From the NCBI RefSeq assembly GCF_001552215.1, contig NZ_BCQT01000018.1:124001-188000 (forward strand): DNA of 64,000 nt, in the 5' to 3' direction. The stretch comes from Actinomadura macra NBRC 14102 (GTDB lineage: Bacteria > Actinomycetota > Actinomycetes > Streptosporangiales > Streptosporangiaceae). This document shows positions 1-9,451 of the stretch, piece after piece (position 1 is the first letter of the stretch; each line of letters starts with the position of its first letter). The notes below the pieces were generated by a model. It searched no databases, had not been told where the DNA came from, and saw nothing but the letters and a program-made list of their open reading frames with translations. A program made the translations under genes and the position numbers.

Positions 1-2467
1 GCTGCACCGGCGTGACCTCAAGCGGCGCGTCCTGCGGGATGGGCACCAGCACGTTCGCGTTGAGCAGCACCCGCAGGAACGCGTCGGAGTCCCCGCCCTG
101 CGTCGCCTCGTACAGCTCCTGGTCGATGCGGTTGCCGGGTTCGAACTCGCGCTCCGCCGGGCGCAGCCGCGCCGCGGGCTCCGGCTCCGGCGCCGCGGGG
201 ACGGCCGGTCCCGCCGCCGGTGCGGGCGGCGCTTCGGCGATATGCGGCATTTCGGCCGCAGGCATTTCGGCCGGGACCGCGGGAGTCTCCGTGGCGGACG
301 CGGACACCTCCGTCACCGCTGGAGGGGGAGTCTGTGTCACTGCCGGAGGAGGAACCTGCGTCACTGCCGGGGGAACCTGTGTCACGGCCGGAGGGGGAAC
401 CTCGTCCACGGCGGGAGGGGGTGCCTCCGCCACGGGGGGCGCCGCGGCGGCGGGCTCCGGCGTGTCCTCGGGCACGCTCCGGGACGGGCCGCTCAGCACC
501 CGCACCTGCGCGCCGGGCATGGTCGCGTCGATCGGCGTGCCGGGGTTGAGGACCAGGGTCCAGTTCGTGTCCGGCCACGCCGACACCATCTCCAACAGGC
601 TCGGCATGACGAACCGTGACGAACCGATCGCCTCGTTCATCCACTTCAGCGACGTGAACAGCTGGATGCACACCTCTCCGTGGACGGCCACCGGCCGCCA
701 CGGGAAGTCGGCGTCGTCCGGCGCGATGCCCCAGGGCGTCTCCGGCTCCGCCGGGACGAGCACCTGCGCGCCGAGCAGCACCTTGAAGAAGGTGTCGGTG
801 TCACGCCGCTGCGCCGCGTCGAAGAGCCGCTGCTCCACGTCGTTCTGCGGTTCGAACCCCTCCGTCATCCGCTGCGCGGCGCGCTGGTCCGCCCACCGTG
901 CGAGCCCGGGCAACTGCTGCGCCAGGATCGTCCCGCCCGCCGGGGAACCGGAGTTGATCGCCAGCACCCACTCGGGGTCGGGCCAGTACCGCAGCGCCAC
1001 CGTGAACGGCAGCTTGATGTACTCCATCCCCGGTCCCGCGGCCTCGATCAGCCGCTCGGGCGAGGTGAACACGGGCACGACCGTCGCGCCGTCCACCTCC
1101 CGCGTCTGCCACGGGAAGCCGCTGCGGCCGGGCCGCAGCGTGTAGTCCATGTCCTCGGGCGTGGGCAGCAGCACCTCGGCCCCGGCCATGGTCTGGAGGA
1201 ACAGGTCATGGTCGTTGCTCGCGGCGGCCCGCAGCAGCTCCCGCTCGACCTCGTTGGCCGGCTGGAACGCCGGGCGGGGCTCCTCTCGTACGAGCTCCCG
1301 GTGCTGTGCCTGCAACTCCTCCCAGCCGGCGTCGTCCTCGGCGGGCGTGGCGGGCGTGGCGGGCGTGGCGGGCGTGGCGGGCTCGGCTGGTGCGGGCGGC
1401 GTGGCCGGTGCGGCGTGTTCACCATGCGGCGACGACAGGTCGGCCTGCGTCGCCAGCGGGTCCTGCGGCGCCGGGCCGCCTTGCGCGGACGGCCCGTCCG
1501 CGGGCGCACCAGTGGGGCCCGCGGCCTCGCCCTGTGCAGCCGGTGCAGTCGGCGGGGCGGGCGCCACCGGCGCCACCGGCGGGCCTGCCGGAGGCGTCTC
1601 GGCCAGCGGAGGGTGGGCACCGCCGGTTGAGGCGACACCCGGTGAGGAATGCGGGTCGTGACCGCGTGGTCCAGGCACGTTCTGCGGGGTGGGCCCGTCC
1701 ATGTCATCCATGGCGGACGGCCCGGCGACGTCCAGTGCCGCGGGCTCCTCCTGCGTCGGGGTTCCGAGGTGGGGGAACGCGCCACTGGCGGACGAGGGGC
1801 CGCTCGGTTCGGCGGCCCCGCCTCGCGCGGACGGGTCCACGTGCGCTGGAAGGTCGATCAGTGTCCTCGACGGATCCTGCGCGGGGGGCACGTCTTGGGT
1901 GGGTGTGTCGTTGCGCAGGTCGTGATCCGCGTGCTGCGGGGCGTCCTGGGGCACCTGACCGGTTGCCTCGACCTGAACGGTCGGTGCTGTGGATGCTGCG
2001 GGCGCGGGCGGTGCCATGAGGTCGGGTCGGCCGGCCTGGGGCGGCCGGCCGTCGCCCTCGGCGACCTGGCGGACGAACCAGGCGGGCATGCGGGCCTCGA
2101 TGGGGAGGGCGATGCCGGTGACGTCGCGGCCGGGGGCGTCGATGGCGAGCCACCAGCGGGCGTCGGGCCAGGTCTCGGCCAGCGCGGTGAAGCGGAGCGT
2201 GAGGTAGTGCCGGTAGGACGGGCCCAGGCAGGCGTGCATCGCCGAGGCCGAGGTGTAGGCCAGCACGTGGACGCGGCCGTCCTCCTCCTGGGTGGGCCAG
2301 GAGGGCTGGGCCTCGTTCGCGAGCACGTCGTCGATGACGTCCGGTGGGACGGGGACCACGAGCTCGCTGTCGGCGAGGAGGCGGAAGTAGCCCTCCTGAT
2401 CCCCGGCCCGGACGGTGTCCTGAAGCCGGCGCTCCAAGTCCGACGTGGGTCGCCAGGCGTCGGCCAC
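1..2467 (-). CDS. Multi-domain SseB-like protein (C-terminus beyond window)
   Basis: An open minus-strand frame runs from a GTG at 2467 (AGGGGG about 8 nt upstream) to the window edge, at least 822 codons, without a stop. It reads as four SseB-N-like modules: one at the N-terminus (EGYFRLLADSELVVPVP) and three after a long Pro/Ala-rich linker, each opening with a motif such as EPxNxxExxLxxAAxxxD and a LLxAxVLVP strand. SseB-type domains are found in actinobacterial and type III/type VII secretion-associated proteins of mostly unknown role. The linker contains short in-frame DNA repeats (ATP and VPPAVTQ units). It lies 61 bp downstream of the aminotransferase gene on the same strand, so both may share the SAM-IV-controlled transcript. 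An in-frame GTG 9 nt upstream is an alternative start. Function is not established. Confidence 0.8.
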   Translation of the reverse strand, partial: MADAWRPTSDLERRLQDTVRAGDQEGYFRLLADSELVVPVPPDVIDDVLANEAQPSWPTQEEDGRVHVLAYTSASAMHACLGPSYRHYLTLRFTALAETWPDARWWLAIDAPGRDVTGIALPIEARMPAWFVRQVAEGDGRPPQAGRPDLMAPPAPAASTAPTVQVEATGQVPQDAPQHADHDLRNDTPTQDVPPAQDPSRTLIDLPAHVDPSARGGAAEPSGPSSASGAFPHLGTPTQEEPAALDVAGPSAMDDMDGPTPQNVPGPRGHDPHSSPGVASTGGAHPPLAETPPAGPPVAPVAPAPPTAPAAQGEAAGPTGAPADGPSAQGGPAPQDPLATQADLSSPHGEHAAPATPPAPAEPATPATPATPATPAEDDAGWEELQAQHRELVREEPRPAFQPANEVERELLRAAASNDHDLFLQTMAGAEVLLPTPEDMDYTLRPGRSGFPWQTREVDGATVVPVFTSPERLIEAAGPGMEYIKLPFTVALRYWPDPEWVLAINSGSPAGGTILAQQLPGLARWADQRAAQRMTEGFEPQNDVEQRLFDAAQRRDTDTFFKVLLGAQVLVPAEPETPWGIAPDDADFPWRPVAVHGEVCIQLFTSLKWMNEAIGSSRFVMPSLLEMVSAWPDTNWTLVLNPGTPIDATMPGAQVRVLSGPSRSVPEDTPEPAAAAPPVAEAPPPAVDEVPPPAVTQVPPAVTQVPPPAVTQTPPPAVTEVSASATETPAVPAEMPAAEMPHIAEAPPAPAAGPAVPAAPEPEPAARLRPAEREFEPGNRIDQELYEATQGGDSDAFLRVLLNANVLVPIPQDAPLEVTPVQ
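1340..1381. repeat. 9-bp in-frame tandem repeat in SseB-like gene
   Basis: The unit GGCGGGCGT is repeated about four and a half times and encodes (ThrProAla)n on the minus strand. The unit length is a multiple of three, so copy-number change would lengthen the linker without breaking the frame. A second degenerate repeat at about 310-410 encodes PPAVTQV-type units. Confidence 0.85.
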
Positions 2468-2528
2468 GGTCGGCACCCCCTGATTCCTGTCGTGCTGTCC
2501 CCGGCCCGCCGGAGCGGAACTGCCTACG

Positions 2529-3815
2529 CTACATGGGCGAAGGGGACCAATCGTCCGAGTCCGCGAGTTCGCCGGTCAGACGGGTGAGCGCGGCGAGCAG
2601 ACGGTCGATGTGCTCCTCGGTGGTGCCGACGCCGAAGCTGGCGCGGACGGCGGTGCCGTCACCCGACAGCAGGTGCCGGACGAAGGGGTGCGCGCAGAAC
2701 TTGCCGTCGCGGACGCCGATGCCGTGCCGTCCCGACAGGGCGAGGGCGACCTCGCGCGCGGGGAGGCCGTCCACGGTGAAGGAGACGATGCCGACGCGGG
2801 CACCGCGGCCCCACAGGGTGAGCTCACGGACGCGGGGAATGGCCGCGAGACCGGAGCGCAGCCGGTTCAGGAGGCGTTCCTCGTGCGCGGCGAGCGCGTC
2901 CCAGTGCGGGACAAGGGCATCACACGCGGCGGCGAGCGCGATGGCGCCGAGGACGTTGGGGGTACCGGCCTCGTGGCGCTGCTCGGCGGCGGACGCCCAG
3001 CGGGTGCGGGAGGCGGTGACGGACGCGCTGGCGCCGCCGCCCTTGAGGTAGGGGTCGGCGGCGCGCAGCCAGTCGGACCGTCCGGCGAGGGCGCCCGCAC
3101 CGAACGGCGCGTAGAGCTTGTGGCCGGAGAACGCGACATAGTCCAGGCCGAGCTCGCTCATGTCGAGCGGGCGGTGCGGGACGAGTTGCGCCGCGTCCAC
3201 CGCGATGCGGGCGCCGTGCCGGTGCGCGACCTTGGCGAGCTCGCGGATCGGCCACAGCTCGCCGGTGACGTTGGACGCGGCGGTGACGACGAGCAGGCGC
3301 GGGCCGCAGGGGGCATCGGCGAGCGCCTGGTCGGCCAGGGTGATCGCCTCGGCGGGAGTCGCGGGGGCCGGGAGGCGGACGGCGCGCCGCCATGGCAGCA
3401 GGGACGCGTGGTGCTCGGTCTCGAACACCACGACCGTCGTGCCCCTGGGGGCGGCGTGCGCGAGGAGGTTCATCGCGTCGGTGGTGTTGCGGGTGAAGAC
3501 CACCGCGGCGCGTCGCCAGGCGCCGAGGAACTCGCGGACGGTGTCGCGCGCCTCCTCGTAGGCGTCGGTCGTCACCTGGGACGGGTAGCCCGCGCCGCGG
3601 TGGACGCTGCTGTAGTAGGGCAGCGCGCGGGTGACGGCCTCGTGCACCGCCTCCAGACACGGGGCGCTCGCGGCGTAGTCGAGGTTGGCGTACGGGACGC
3701 GGCGTCCGTCGTCGAGGGGGACGAGGGCGTCGGCTCCGATGACCTTCGGCCGAACCCGGACCCCGGGACCGTGCGTCACAGTGTGCGAGGAACGGACGGG
3801 GGCGAGGGTGGACAT
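2529..3815 (-). CDS. Class V aminotransferase / cysteine desulfurase-like enzyme
   Basis: 428 residues with the fold-type I PLP enzyme layout of the SufS/NifS/CsdA group: NLDYAASAP near the start, a PLP-contacting segment around TEHHASLLPW, the Asp of the AVDAAQLVPH strand, and SGHKLYAPFGAG with the Schiff-base Lys. The family removes sulfur from cysteine or catalyses related beta/gamma eliminations. The C-terminal half has a Cys (DGKFCAHP) where SufS-type enzymes carry a mobile catalytic Cys loop. A SAM-IV riboswitch occupies its leader, so expression should follow SAM level, which points to a role in methionine/cysteine sulfur flow rather than general Fe-S assembly. No suf genes are adjacent. 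The exact substrate cannot be read from the sequence. Confidence 0.88.
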   Translation of the reverse strand: MSTLAPVRSSHTVTHGPGVRVRPKVIGADALVPLDDGRRVPYANLDYAASAPCLEAVHEAVTRALPYYSSVHRGAGYPSQVTTDAYEEARDTVREFLGAWRRAAVVFTRNTTDAMNLLAHAAPRGTTVVVFETEHHASLLPWRRAVRLPAPATPAEAITLADQALADAPCGPRLLVVTAASNVTGELWPIRELAKVAHRHGARIAVDAAQLVPHRPLDMSELGLDYVAFSGHKLYAPFGAGALAGRSDWLRAADPYLKGGGASASVTASRTRWASAAEQRHEAGTPNVLGAIALAAACDALVPHWDALAAHEERLLNRLRSGLAAIPRVRELTLWGRGARVGIVSFTVDGLPAREVALALSGRHGIGVRDGKFCAHPFVRHLLSGDGTAVRASFGVGTTEEHIDRLLAALTRLTGELADSDDWSPSPM

Positions 3816-3845
3816 ACGGGACCTTTCGGGTCAGGGACCCGGGGA

Positions 3846-3966
3846 GCGGGCCCGCGCTTGCCGGGGCGCGGTATTGCGCCCGGCCAGGTCCTCACCCGGG
3901 GCACCCCATCGCGGACGAAGGGTTGCCGGCCAGCAAGCCGGGGCTTGACGCTGGCACTCATGACCT
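3846..3966 (-). promoter_or_regulatory. SAM-IV riboswitch
   Basis: On the minus strand the leader begins GGTCATGAGTGCCAGCG, followed by a CCCCGGCTTGCTGGCCGG helix, GCAACCC, and GGGGTGCCCCGGGTGA before the closing GGACC. This matches the conserved core of the actinobacterial SAM-IV class (shared SAM-binding core with SAM-I, different peripheral helices). It ends about 30 nt before the ATG of the aminotransferase gene, so a translational or termination switch is possible. The 3' boundary, including the downstream helices, is approximate. Confidence 0.85.
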
Positions 3967-4035
3967 AGTGCGGAAGTATATGCGGAGCCTGTCGGGGATC
4001 AGAAGGGCCCGTCGGAGATCGAGAGGGAGGGTGCG

Positions 4036-4419
4036 ATGCGGTACGGGGTGGTTCGGGCGCTAGCCGGGGGCGCGGTGGCGCTCGGCGCGTCCGGCCTGCT
4101 GGGCGGGTGCGGGGCGCTGGGCGGCGGAGACACCGGCCAGGTGTGCACCGACACGAGGAAAGCGTTCCAGCAGTACGTCACCCAGGTGCGGAGCGTGTCG
4201 GCGGCCGAACCCGGCCAATGGCGGCAGGCCACCGAGCAACTCGCGGGACGGCTGGACGGGCTCGCCGGCAAGACCGGCGACAGCGATCTGAAGAAGGCGC
4301 TCAAGACGGAGGCGGACCGGCTGCGCGCCGCCGCCACGGCCGTCGGCACCGGGGACGCGTCCCAGCTCAACACCGTGATCAGCGACACGCCCGCGCAGAT
4401 CGGCAAAGCCTGCGACTGA
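4036..4419 (+). CDS. Small secreted lipoprotein, unknown function
   Basis: 127 residues. The N-terminus has Arg at position 2, a hydrophobic stretch and a lipobox LLGGC, so signal peptidase II cleavage and lipid anchoring at about Cys27 are expected. The mature part is a short all-alpha domain (VCTDTRKAFQQYV, LAGRLDGLAGKTGD) with a second Cys near the N-terminus and one next to the C-terminus that could pair. The start has a good GAGGG Shine-Dalgarno. The gene converges on the PBP gene with only 20 bp between stops. No family is recognised. Confidence 0.75.
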   Translation: MRYGVVRALAGGAVALGASGLLGGCGALGGGDTGQVCTDTRKAFQQYVTQVRSVSAAEPGQWRQATEQLAGRLDGLAGKTGDSDLKKALKTEADRLRAAATAVGTGDASQLNTVISDTPAQIGKACD

Positions 4420-4439
4420 CTGCGCTCCGCCTCGCGCCG

Positions 4440-7091
4440 TCAGCCGTCGGTGCGGGGACGGCTCGGACCGCCGCCTCCGCCCGGATCAGTGCCGGAGCCG
4501 CCGTCGTCCCCGCCGTCGCCCGGCTCGTCCCCGCCTCCGCCGGGCTCGCTCGGGGAGTGCGTCGGAAGGCCGGTGGGAGGCGTCGGGATGTCGGGGCCGT
4601 CGGGCCCGTTGGACGGCGGGTCCTGTGACGGGAGGGACGTGCGCGGCGGCTCCGTCCCGCCCGGCCTGCCGCCGAACGTCGGCCCGTCGTAGCCGCCGCC
4701 GGTCTGCACCGAGGGCGAGCCGAAGGACTTATGCTCGTAGCCCTTGATGTTCACCGCGTCGCTCATGTACGAGTTCCAGATCTGCGCGGGGAGCTGGCCG
4801 CCATACGCGCCGTATCCGGGGATGTTCAGCGGCTTGTTGTCGGTGCGGAACATCGCGACGGTCGTCGCCATCTGCGGGATGAAGCCGTTGAACCAGATCG
4901 CGCGGCCCCCGTTGGTGGTGCCGGTCTTGCCGGCGACGTCGCGGCCGTCCGGGAGCTGCGCGGCGGTTCCGGTGCCGCCCTGGACGACCCGCTGCATCGC
5001 ATACGTCGCGTCGCGGGCGACCTGGGTGCTGAACGCCCGGTTGCTCTTCTCGGCGAACGTGCGCGCCTCGCCCTTGTTGTCGGTCACCGACTTGACCACG
5101 AACGGGGTCTTGTGGACGCCCTCGGCCGCGAACGTCCCGTACACCCCCGCCTGCTGGACGGGGTGCAGCGACACGACGCCGAGCGGGAATGTGGGTGCGG
5201 CCCGCTGCGCCGGGGTCATCTGGTCGGCGGGTATGCCCATCTTCTCTGCCATATCCGCGATCCGCCGGGTGCCGATGTCCTGGCCGAGGTTGACGTAGGC
5301 GGTGTTGATCGAGTGTTCGGTGGCGGTGACGAGGTTCACCTGCCCGAAGCTCTCACCGCTGTCGTTCTTGATCGGAGTGTTGTTGAAGTACTGCGGTGAG
5401 CTGCCGTTGTAGCTGCTCATCAGGCTCTTGCCGTCGTCCAGGGCGGCGGCCAGCGCGATCGGTTTGAAGCCGGAGCCGACCTGCGCGGTGTCGTAGAAGG
5501 CGCTGCTGGCCATCTCGTCCAGGTAGTCGCGGCCACCGTAGAAGGCGAGGACCTGCCCGGTGGACGGGTCGACCGACACCACCGCGGTGCGGATGCGCTT
5601 GCTCATTCCCTCCGGGGTGTTGGCGTCGACGGCCTGCTTCACCGCGTCCATCAGCCGCTTGTCGAACGTCGTGGTGATCTTCAGTCCGCTGCGGTTGATC
5701 TCGTCCTCGCTGTAGCCGCGGCGCTCGATGAGCTCCTTCTTGGCCACATTGACCATGTAGCCCTTCTGGCCCTTGAGAATGTCGGTGATCTTCTGCTTGA
5801 CCGGGAGCGGGAACTGCATCGCGGACGCCTCGGCCTGGGTGAGCGCGCCGTCCCGCACCATGTTGGCGACGACCGCGCGCCAGCGCTGCTCGGCGTAGGG
5901 ACGGTGCGCGCCGGTGGGGTCGGAGAAGTTGCTCGGCTGCTGGATCGCGGCGGCGAGGTAGGCGCCCTCCGCCGGGGTCAGCTCGGAGACGTCCTTGCCG
6001 TAGTACGCCTTGGCGGCGGCCTGCACCCCGTAGGCGTCGCGCCCGAAGTAGATGGTGTTGAGGTACTGCTCCAGGATCCAGTCCTTGGACTTCTCCCGGC
6101 CGACCTTCAGGGAGACCATGATCTCTTTGAGCTTGCGGGTGACGGACCGCTCCTTGCCGATGCCGCCGTAGTAGTTCCGGACCATCTGCTGCGTGATGGT
6201 GGATCCACCCTGGAGCTGCTCACCCGTCACCGTCGACCAGAACGCGCGTGTGGTGCCCTGCACGGATACGCCCGGGTCCTGGTAGAAGCTGCGGTTCTCC
6301 GCCGCGATCACCCCGTTCCGGACGCCCATGGGGATCTTGTCGAGGGTGACCGCGTCCCGGTTGACGCCCGTCTTGGCGATGAGCGTCTTGCCGTCGGAGT
6401 AGTAGAACGCCGGCCCCTGCGCGACCGCCTGCTCCTGCGGGGACGGGACCGGCGTGAACAGGTACGCGATGCCGAAAGCGGCGATGAAGAAGCCGATGAA
6501 GCCGAGGAGCAGGAACAGGAACCGTCGCGCGTACCGTGCCTTGCGGCTGCGCGGCTTCTTACCGCCCTTGCCGCCGGGCCCGCCCGGCGGCCGCCCGCCG
6601 CGGCCGCCCGCCGTCGAGGTCTCATGACGCCCGGTGGCCTCCGTGGGGTCCGCGGTGGGGTCCGTGGTGGTCGTGGGCTTCTCCGCTTCGGCGGCGTCTG
6701 TGGCGTCGGTGGGGGAGCTCAGGTTGTTCAGACCCTTTTCGGCTTCGGGGGTGTCGGCTTGGTCCTCGTGCGGGACGGCCTCGGTGAGGTTCTTGTGGCC
6801 GTTCTGAGATATGTCGCCTTCGTCGGAGAATTCTGATTCTCCGGAAGAATCCTGATCGCCGGGTTCCCGGTCGTCCATGGTCAGCGTGGCGCCGGCCCGT
6901 TTCGCCGGCGCCAGGGCGGCTTCGCCGGCCTGCGCCAGGTCCGTGACCTGCTCGCCTGCGGCCTGCTCGCCCGTGGTCTCCGCGGCGGCTTCGCTGCCGC
7001 CCAGCGGCGTCCTCGCCGCGGTGTCGTCCCGATTCACTTCGCCCTGCCCGCCGGGCGCGTCGCCCTCCGGGCCCTTTCTGCCGATGCTCAC
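4440..7091 (-). CDS. Bifunctional penicillin-binding protein (GT51 + transpeptidase)
   Basis: 883 residues, class A PBP (PBP1a/1b/PonA type) that polymerises and cross-links peptidoglycan. In order: a roughly 190-residue acidic/low-complexity cytoplasmic tail, one membrane segment (FLFLLLGFIGFFIAAFGIAY), the GT51 glycosyltransferase with AAENRSFY (catalytic Glu) and GGSTITQQMVRN, then the transpeptidase with the SxxK serine in GSGFKP, SIN in the SxN position, and KTGTT. The C-terminal tail is Pro/Gly-rich. The GTG start has a G-rich Shine-Dalgarno. The length is typical for actinobacterial PonA-type proteins with extended tails. Confidence 0.93.
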   Translation of the reverse strand: MSIGRKGPEGDAPGGQGEVNRDDTAARTPLGGSEAAAETTGEQAAGEQVTDLAQAGEAALAPAKRAGATLTMDDREPGDQDSSGESEFSDEGDISQNGHKNLTEAVPHEDQADTPEAEKGLNNLSSPTDATDAAEAEKPTTTTDPTADPTEATGRHETSTAGGRGGRPPGGPGGKGGKKPRSRKARYARRFLFLLLGFIGFFIAAFGIAYLFTPVPSPQEQAVAQGPAFYYSDGKTLIAKTGVNRDAVTLDKIPMGVRNGVIAAENRSFYQDPGVSVQGTTRAFWSTVTGEQLQGGSTITQQMVRNYYGGIGKERSVTRKLKEIMVSLKVGREKSKDWILEQYLNTIYFGRDAYGVQAAAKAYYGKDVSELTPAEGAYLAAAIQQPSNFSDPTGAHRPYAEQRWRAVVANMVRDGALTQAEASAMQFPLPVKQKITDILKGQKGYMVNVAKKELIERRGYSEDEINRSGLKITTTFDKRLMDAVKQAVDANTPEGMSKRIRTAVVSVDPSTGQVLAFYGGRDYLDEMASSAFYDTAQVGSGFKPIALAAALDDGKSLMSSYNGSSPQYFNNTPIKNDSGESFGQVNLVTATEHSINTAYVNLGQDIGTRRIADMAEKMGIPADQMTPAQRAAPTFPLGVVSLHPVQQAGVYGTFAAEGVHKTPFVVKSVTDNKGEARTFAEKSNRAFSTQVARDATYAMQRVVQGGTGTAAQLPDGRDVAGKTGTTNGGRAIWFNGFIPQMATTVAMFRTDNKPLNIPGYGAYGGQLPAQIWNSYMSDAVNIKGYEHKSFGSPSVQTGGGYDGPTFGGRPGGTEPPRTSLPSQDPPSNGPDGPDIPTPPTGLPTHSPSEPGGGGDEPGDGGDDGGSGTDPGGGGGPSRPRTDG

Positions 7092-7291
7092 AAGCCCCCC
7101 GTGATTATTGCGTTACTGACGATACCTGAGGGCGTCCATGCGTCGGGCAGCTCTGATTGAAGGCGGGCACAGCACGCTCTTGGCCTCATCAAGAAGAAGA
7201 CGACCGATGCCGTCGCCCGGTTGTCGTGACGCACGTCGCACAACCGGCGAATCGCCGTCCCGGGCGCCGGGGCCGCACGGGCCCGAACGTC

Positions 7292-7328
7292 GAGCGGCGG
7301 GGCGCCCCTACCGGACGCCCCGCCGCTC
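7292..7328 (-). terminator. Hairpin downstream of FKBP gene
   Basis: A perfect 13-bp inverted repeat (GAGCGGCGGGGCG, 11-nt loop) lies about 45 bp past the FKBP stop. There is no T-run, as is usual for GC-rich actinobacterial terminators. Confidence 0.7.
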
Positions 7329-7372
7329 CCTCCACCCCGGTGCCGCCGCCGAGGATTGACGGCGGCGGGGGA

Positions 7373-8515
7373 TCATTTGGCCATCTTGGCCAGGATGTCC
7401 ACGATGAACACGAGTGTGTCATCACCCTTGATACCAGCCTGGGGGTTGCCGTTCTTGCCGTACCCCTCGGCGGGCGGCAGCACGAGCATGACGCGGCTGC
7501 CGACCTTCGCACCCGTAAGGCCCTTGTCGAAACCGGGCACGGTGCCGCCGGTGCCGATCGGGAACTTCGCCGGCTGGCCCGACGTCCAGCTGGAGTCGAA
7601 GACCTTGCCGTCCTTCCAGAGCTGCCCCTGGTAGTTGACGACCGCCTCGTCGCCCTTGGCCAGCGCCGGGCCGGTCCCCTCGACGAGGGTCTTGACCTGA
7701 AGCTTGGACGGCGCGTCCTCCTTGGGCATCGTGACCTTGGGAGCCTTGCCCGCACCCTTGTCCTCGACCTTGGGCAGCTTCTTGTCGTCGAGCTTCTTCT
7801 CGGTGCCCTGCGGCGCCGCGCTCTTGCGGATGGTCGCCTGCACGTCCACGACGAACAGCACGGAGTCCTTGTTGGTGAGCCCGAGCTGCGAGCCCTGCTC
7901 ACCGAAGCCCATCGACGGCGGGATCTCCAGGATCACGCGGCTGCCCGCGGTCTGCCCGATGAGGCCCTTGTCCAGGCCCTTGACGCCGCTCTTGCCGACG
8001 ACGAGGGGCCGGTCGGGCTGCCCCTGCTGCTGCTGGTAGGACGAGCCGAGCTGCTTGCTGGTGCTCTTGTCCTTGGATTCGTCGGAGGTGGTCTTGGACC
8101 ACTGGTAGAAGACGTACTTGACGAACATGGTGTCGCCGTCGGCGATGGCGGGACCGTTGCCCTTGATGGCGGTGGTCACCTTGAGCTTGTCCGCCGGTTC
8201 GAGGCTCTTGGGGATCTTGACCTTGGGCTCGGCGGCAAACTTCCCGCTGACCGAGATGTCTGGTCCGGGGCGGGTGACCCAGTACGCGGTGCCGCCGATG
8301 ATGGCGGCGAGCGCGACGACGACCCCGGCGGTCGAGGCGATCCGCCGCTTGCGGGCCTGGGCCGCGGTCAGCCCGGAGGGCCGCGACGGTCCGCTGCCGC
8401 GTCCGGCGCTGATGCCGTGCGGGGTGAACTCCGGGCTCCGGATGTTCTTGGCGTTCGGGATCTTCGCCTTCGCCTTGACCGCCGGCTCGCCCCGGGGCTT
8501 GTCATCCTCGGACAT
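7373..8515 (-). CDS. Membrane-anchored tandem FKBP-type peptidyl-prolyl isomerase
   Basis: 380 residues: a basic cytoplasmic N-terminus, a single membrane segment (about residues 60-78, STAGVVVALAAIIGG), then two FKBP domains. The second is the more canonical (VNYQGQLWKDGKVFDSSW, FPIGTGGTVPGFDKGL, VGSRVMLVLPPAEGYG). The first keeps FVKYVFYQW and RVILEIPPSMGFG but its hydrophobic pocket residues differ, so it may be less active. FKBPs catalyse prolyl cis-trans isomerisation, here probably on the outside of the membrane during secretion folding. GAGGA precedes the ATG. The gene is divergent from xth across about 234 bp. Confidence 0.88.
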   Translation of the reverse strand: MSEDDKPRGEPAVKAKAKIPNAKNIRSPEFTPHGISAGRGSGPSRPSGLTAAQARKRRIASTAGVVVALAAIIGGTAYWVTRPGPDISVSGKFAAEPKVKIPKSLEPADKLKVTTAIKGNGPAIADGDTMFVKYVFYQWSKTTSDESKDKSTSKQLGSSYQQQQGQPDRPLVVGKSGVKGLDKGLIGQTAGSRVILEIPPSMGFGEQGSQLGLTNKDSVLFVVDVQATIRKSAAPQGTEKKLDDKKLPKVEDKGAGKAPKVTMPKEDAPSKLQVKTLVEGTGPALAKGDEAVVNYQGQLWKDGKVFDSSWTSGQPAKFPIGTGGTVPGFDKGLTGAKVGSRVMLVLPPAEGYGKNGNPQAGIKGDDTLVFIVDILAKMAK

Positions 8516-8749
8516 GTTTCCTCACTCGCTCCGGCTTCGACGACATCACGAACTGTGGCCACCCTGCCACCACCGGTCTAAGCGCAGCGTGAAAACCGTG
8601 CAAAGTAGCCGACCCGCAATCTACCGGTCAAAACCGTGGCCGGTGCCGGTCCGGGAGGGCACATGGCAGGGAACGGAAGCCGCCAGGATACTGCCGCGCG
8701 GCGGCGGTCTCACGTCACCCGGGGCCCACCGGGGTGGCAGGCTAGAAGA

Positions 8750-9451
8750 ATGCGCCTCGCGACCTGGAACGTCAATTCGGTCAAGGCACGGCTTCCGCGC
8801 CTGCTGACCTGGCTGGAGGAGACGAAACCGGACGTCCTGTGCCTCCAGGAGACCAAGTGCCACGCGGACACGTTCCCTTCGGCAGAAATGGCGGAACTGG
8901 GCTATGCCGCGGCGGCCCATGGCGACGGCCGCTGGAACGGCGTCGCGGTGCTCTCCAGAGTGGGCCTCGAAGATGTCTCAAGAGGTTTCCCAGGCGAGCC
9001 CGGCTATGGCGGCGAAGACGCGGACCTTCAAGCCGAGAAGACCGGGCAGGCCCAGCTTCCCGATCTCGCGGAGCCGGCCTTGCCCGGCCCGGAGGCGCGC
9101 GCGATCGGTGCCACATGTGGCGGGGTACGCGTCTGGTCTCTTTACGCTCCGAACGGACGCACTCCGGAGTCGGCCCACTACTCCTACAAGCTCGATTGGT
9201 TCAAGGCCCTGCGAGCGGCGCTGACCGAGGAGCTACGGCATGACCGTCCACTCGTGGCGTGCGGCGACTACAACGTGGCGCCCACGGACGCGGACGTGTG
9301 GGACCCGGCCGCCTTCCAGGGATCGACCCACGTCACCGCTCCGGAACGTCAGGCCCTGAGCGATCTGGAGGCTCTCGGCCTGCACGACGTCGTCCCCACC
9401 CCCATGAAGGGCCCTCACCCCTTTACTTACTGGGACCACAAGGTACCTTGA
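8750..9451 (+). pseudogene. xth: Exodeoxyribonuclease III, 5' part, interrupted by integrative element
   Basis: From the ATG at 8750 the frame encodes the N-terminal 229 residues of an Xth-type AP endonuclease/3'-5' exonuclease (LATWNVNSVKARLP, LQETK with the metal Glu, YAPNG, GDYNVAP with catalytic Asp and Asn). After FTYWD it runs into the integrated element and ends HKVP-stop. The region carrying the last metal Asp (MRIDL) and the catalytic SDH His is missing from this piece and lies at 17163-17333. An extra 25-30-residue Glu/Gln-rich insertion sits between GYGG and EARAIGATCGG compared with what I know of the family. The truncated product should be catalytically dead. Confidence 0.92.

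Noticed and set aside
3776-3961. 61-codon minus-strand frame over the aminotransferase leader
   Set aside because: It reads through the SAM-IV riboswitch; the composition follows the RNA structure and there is no Shine-Dalgarno site.
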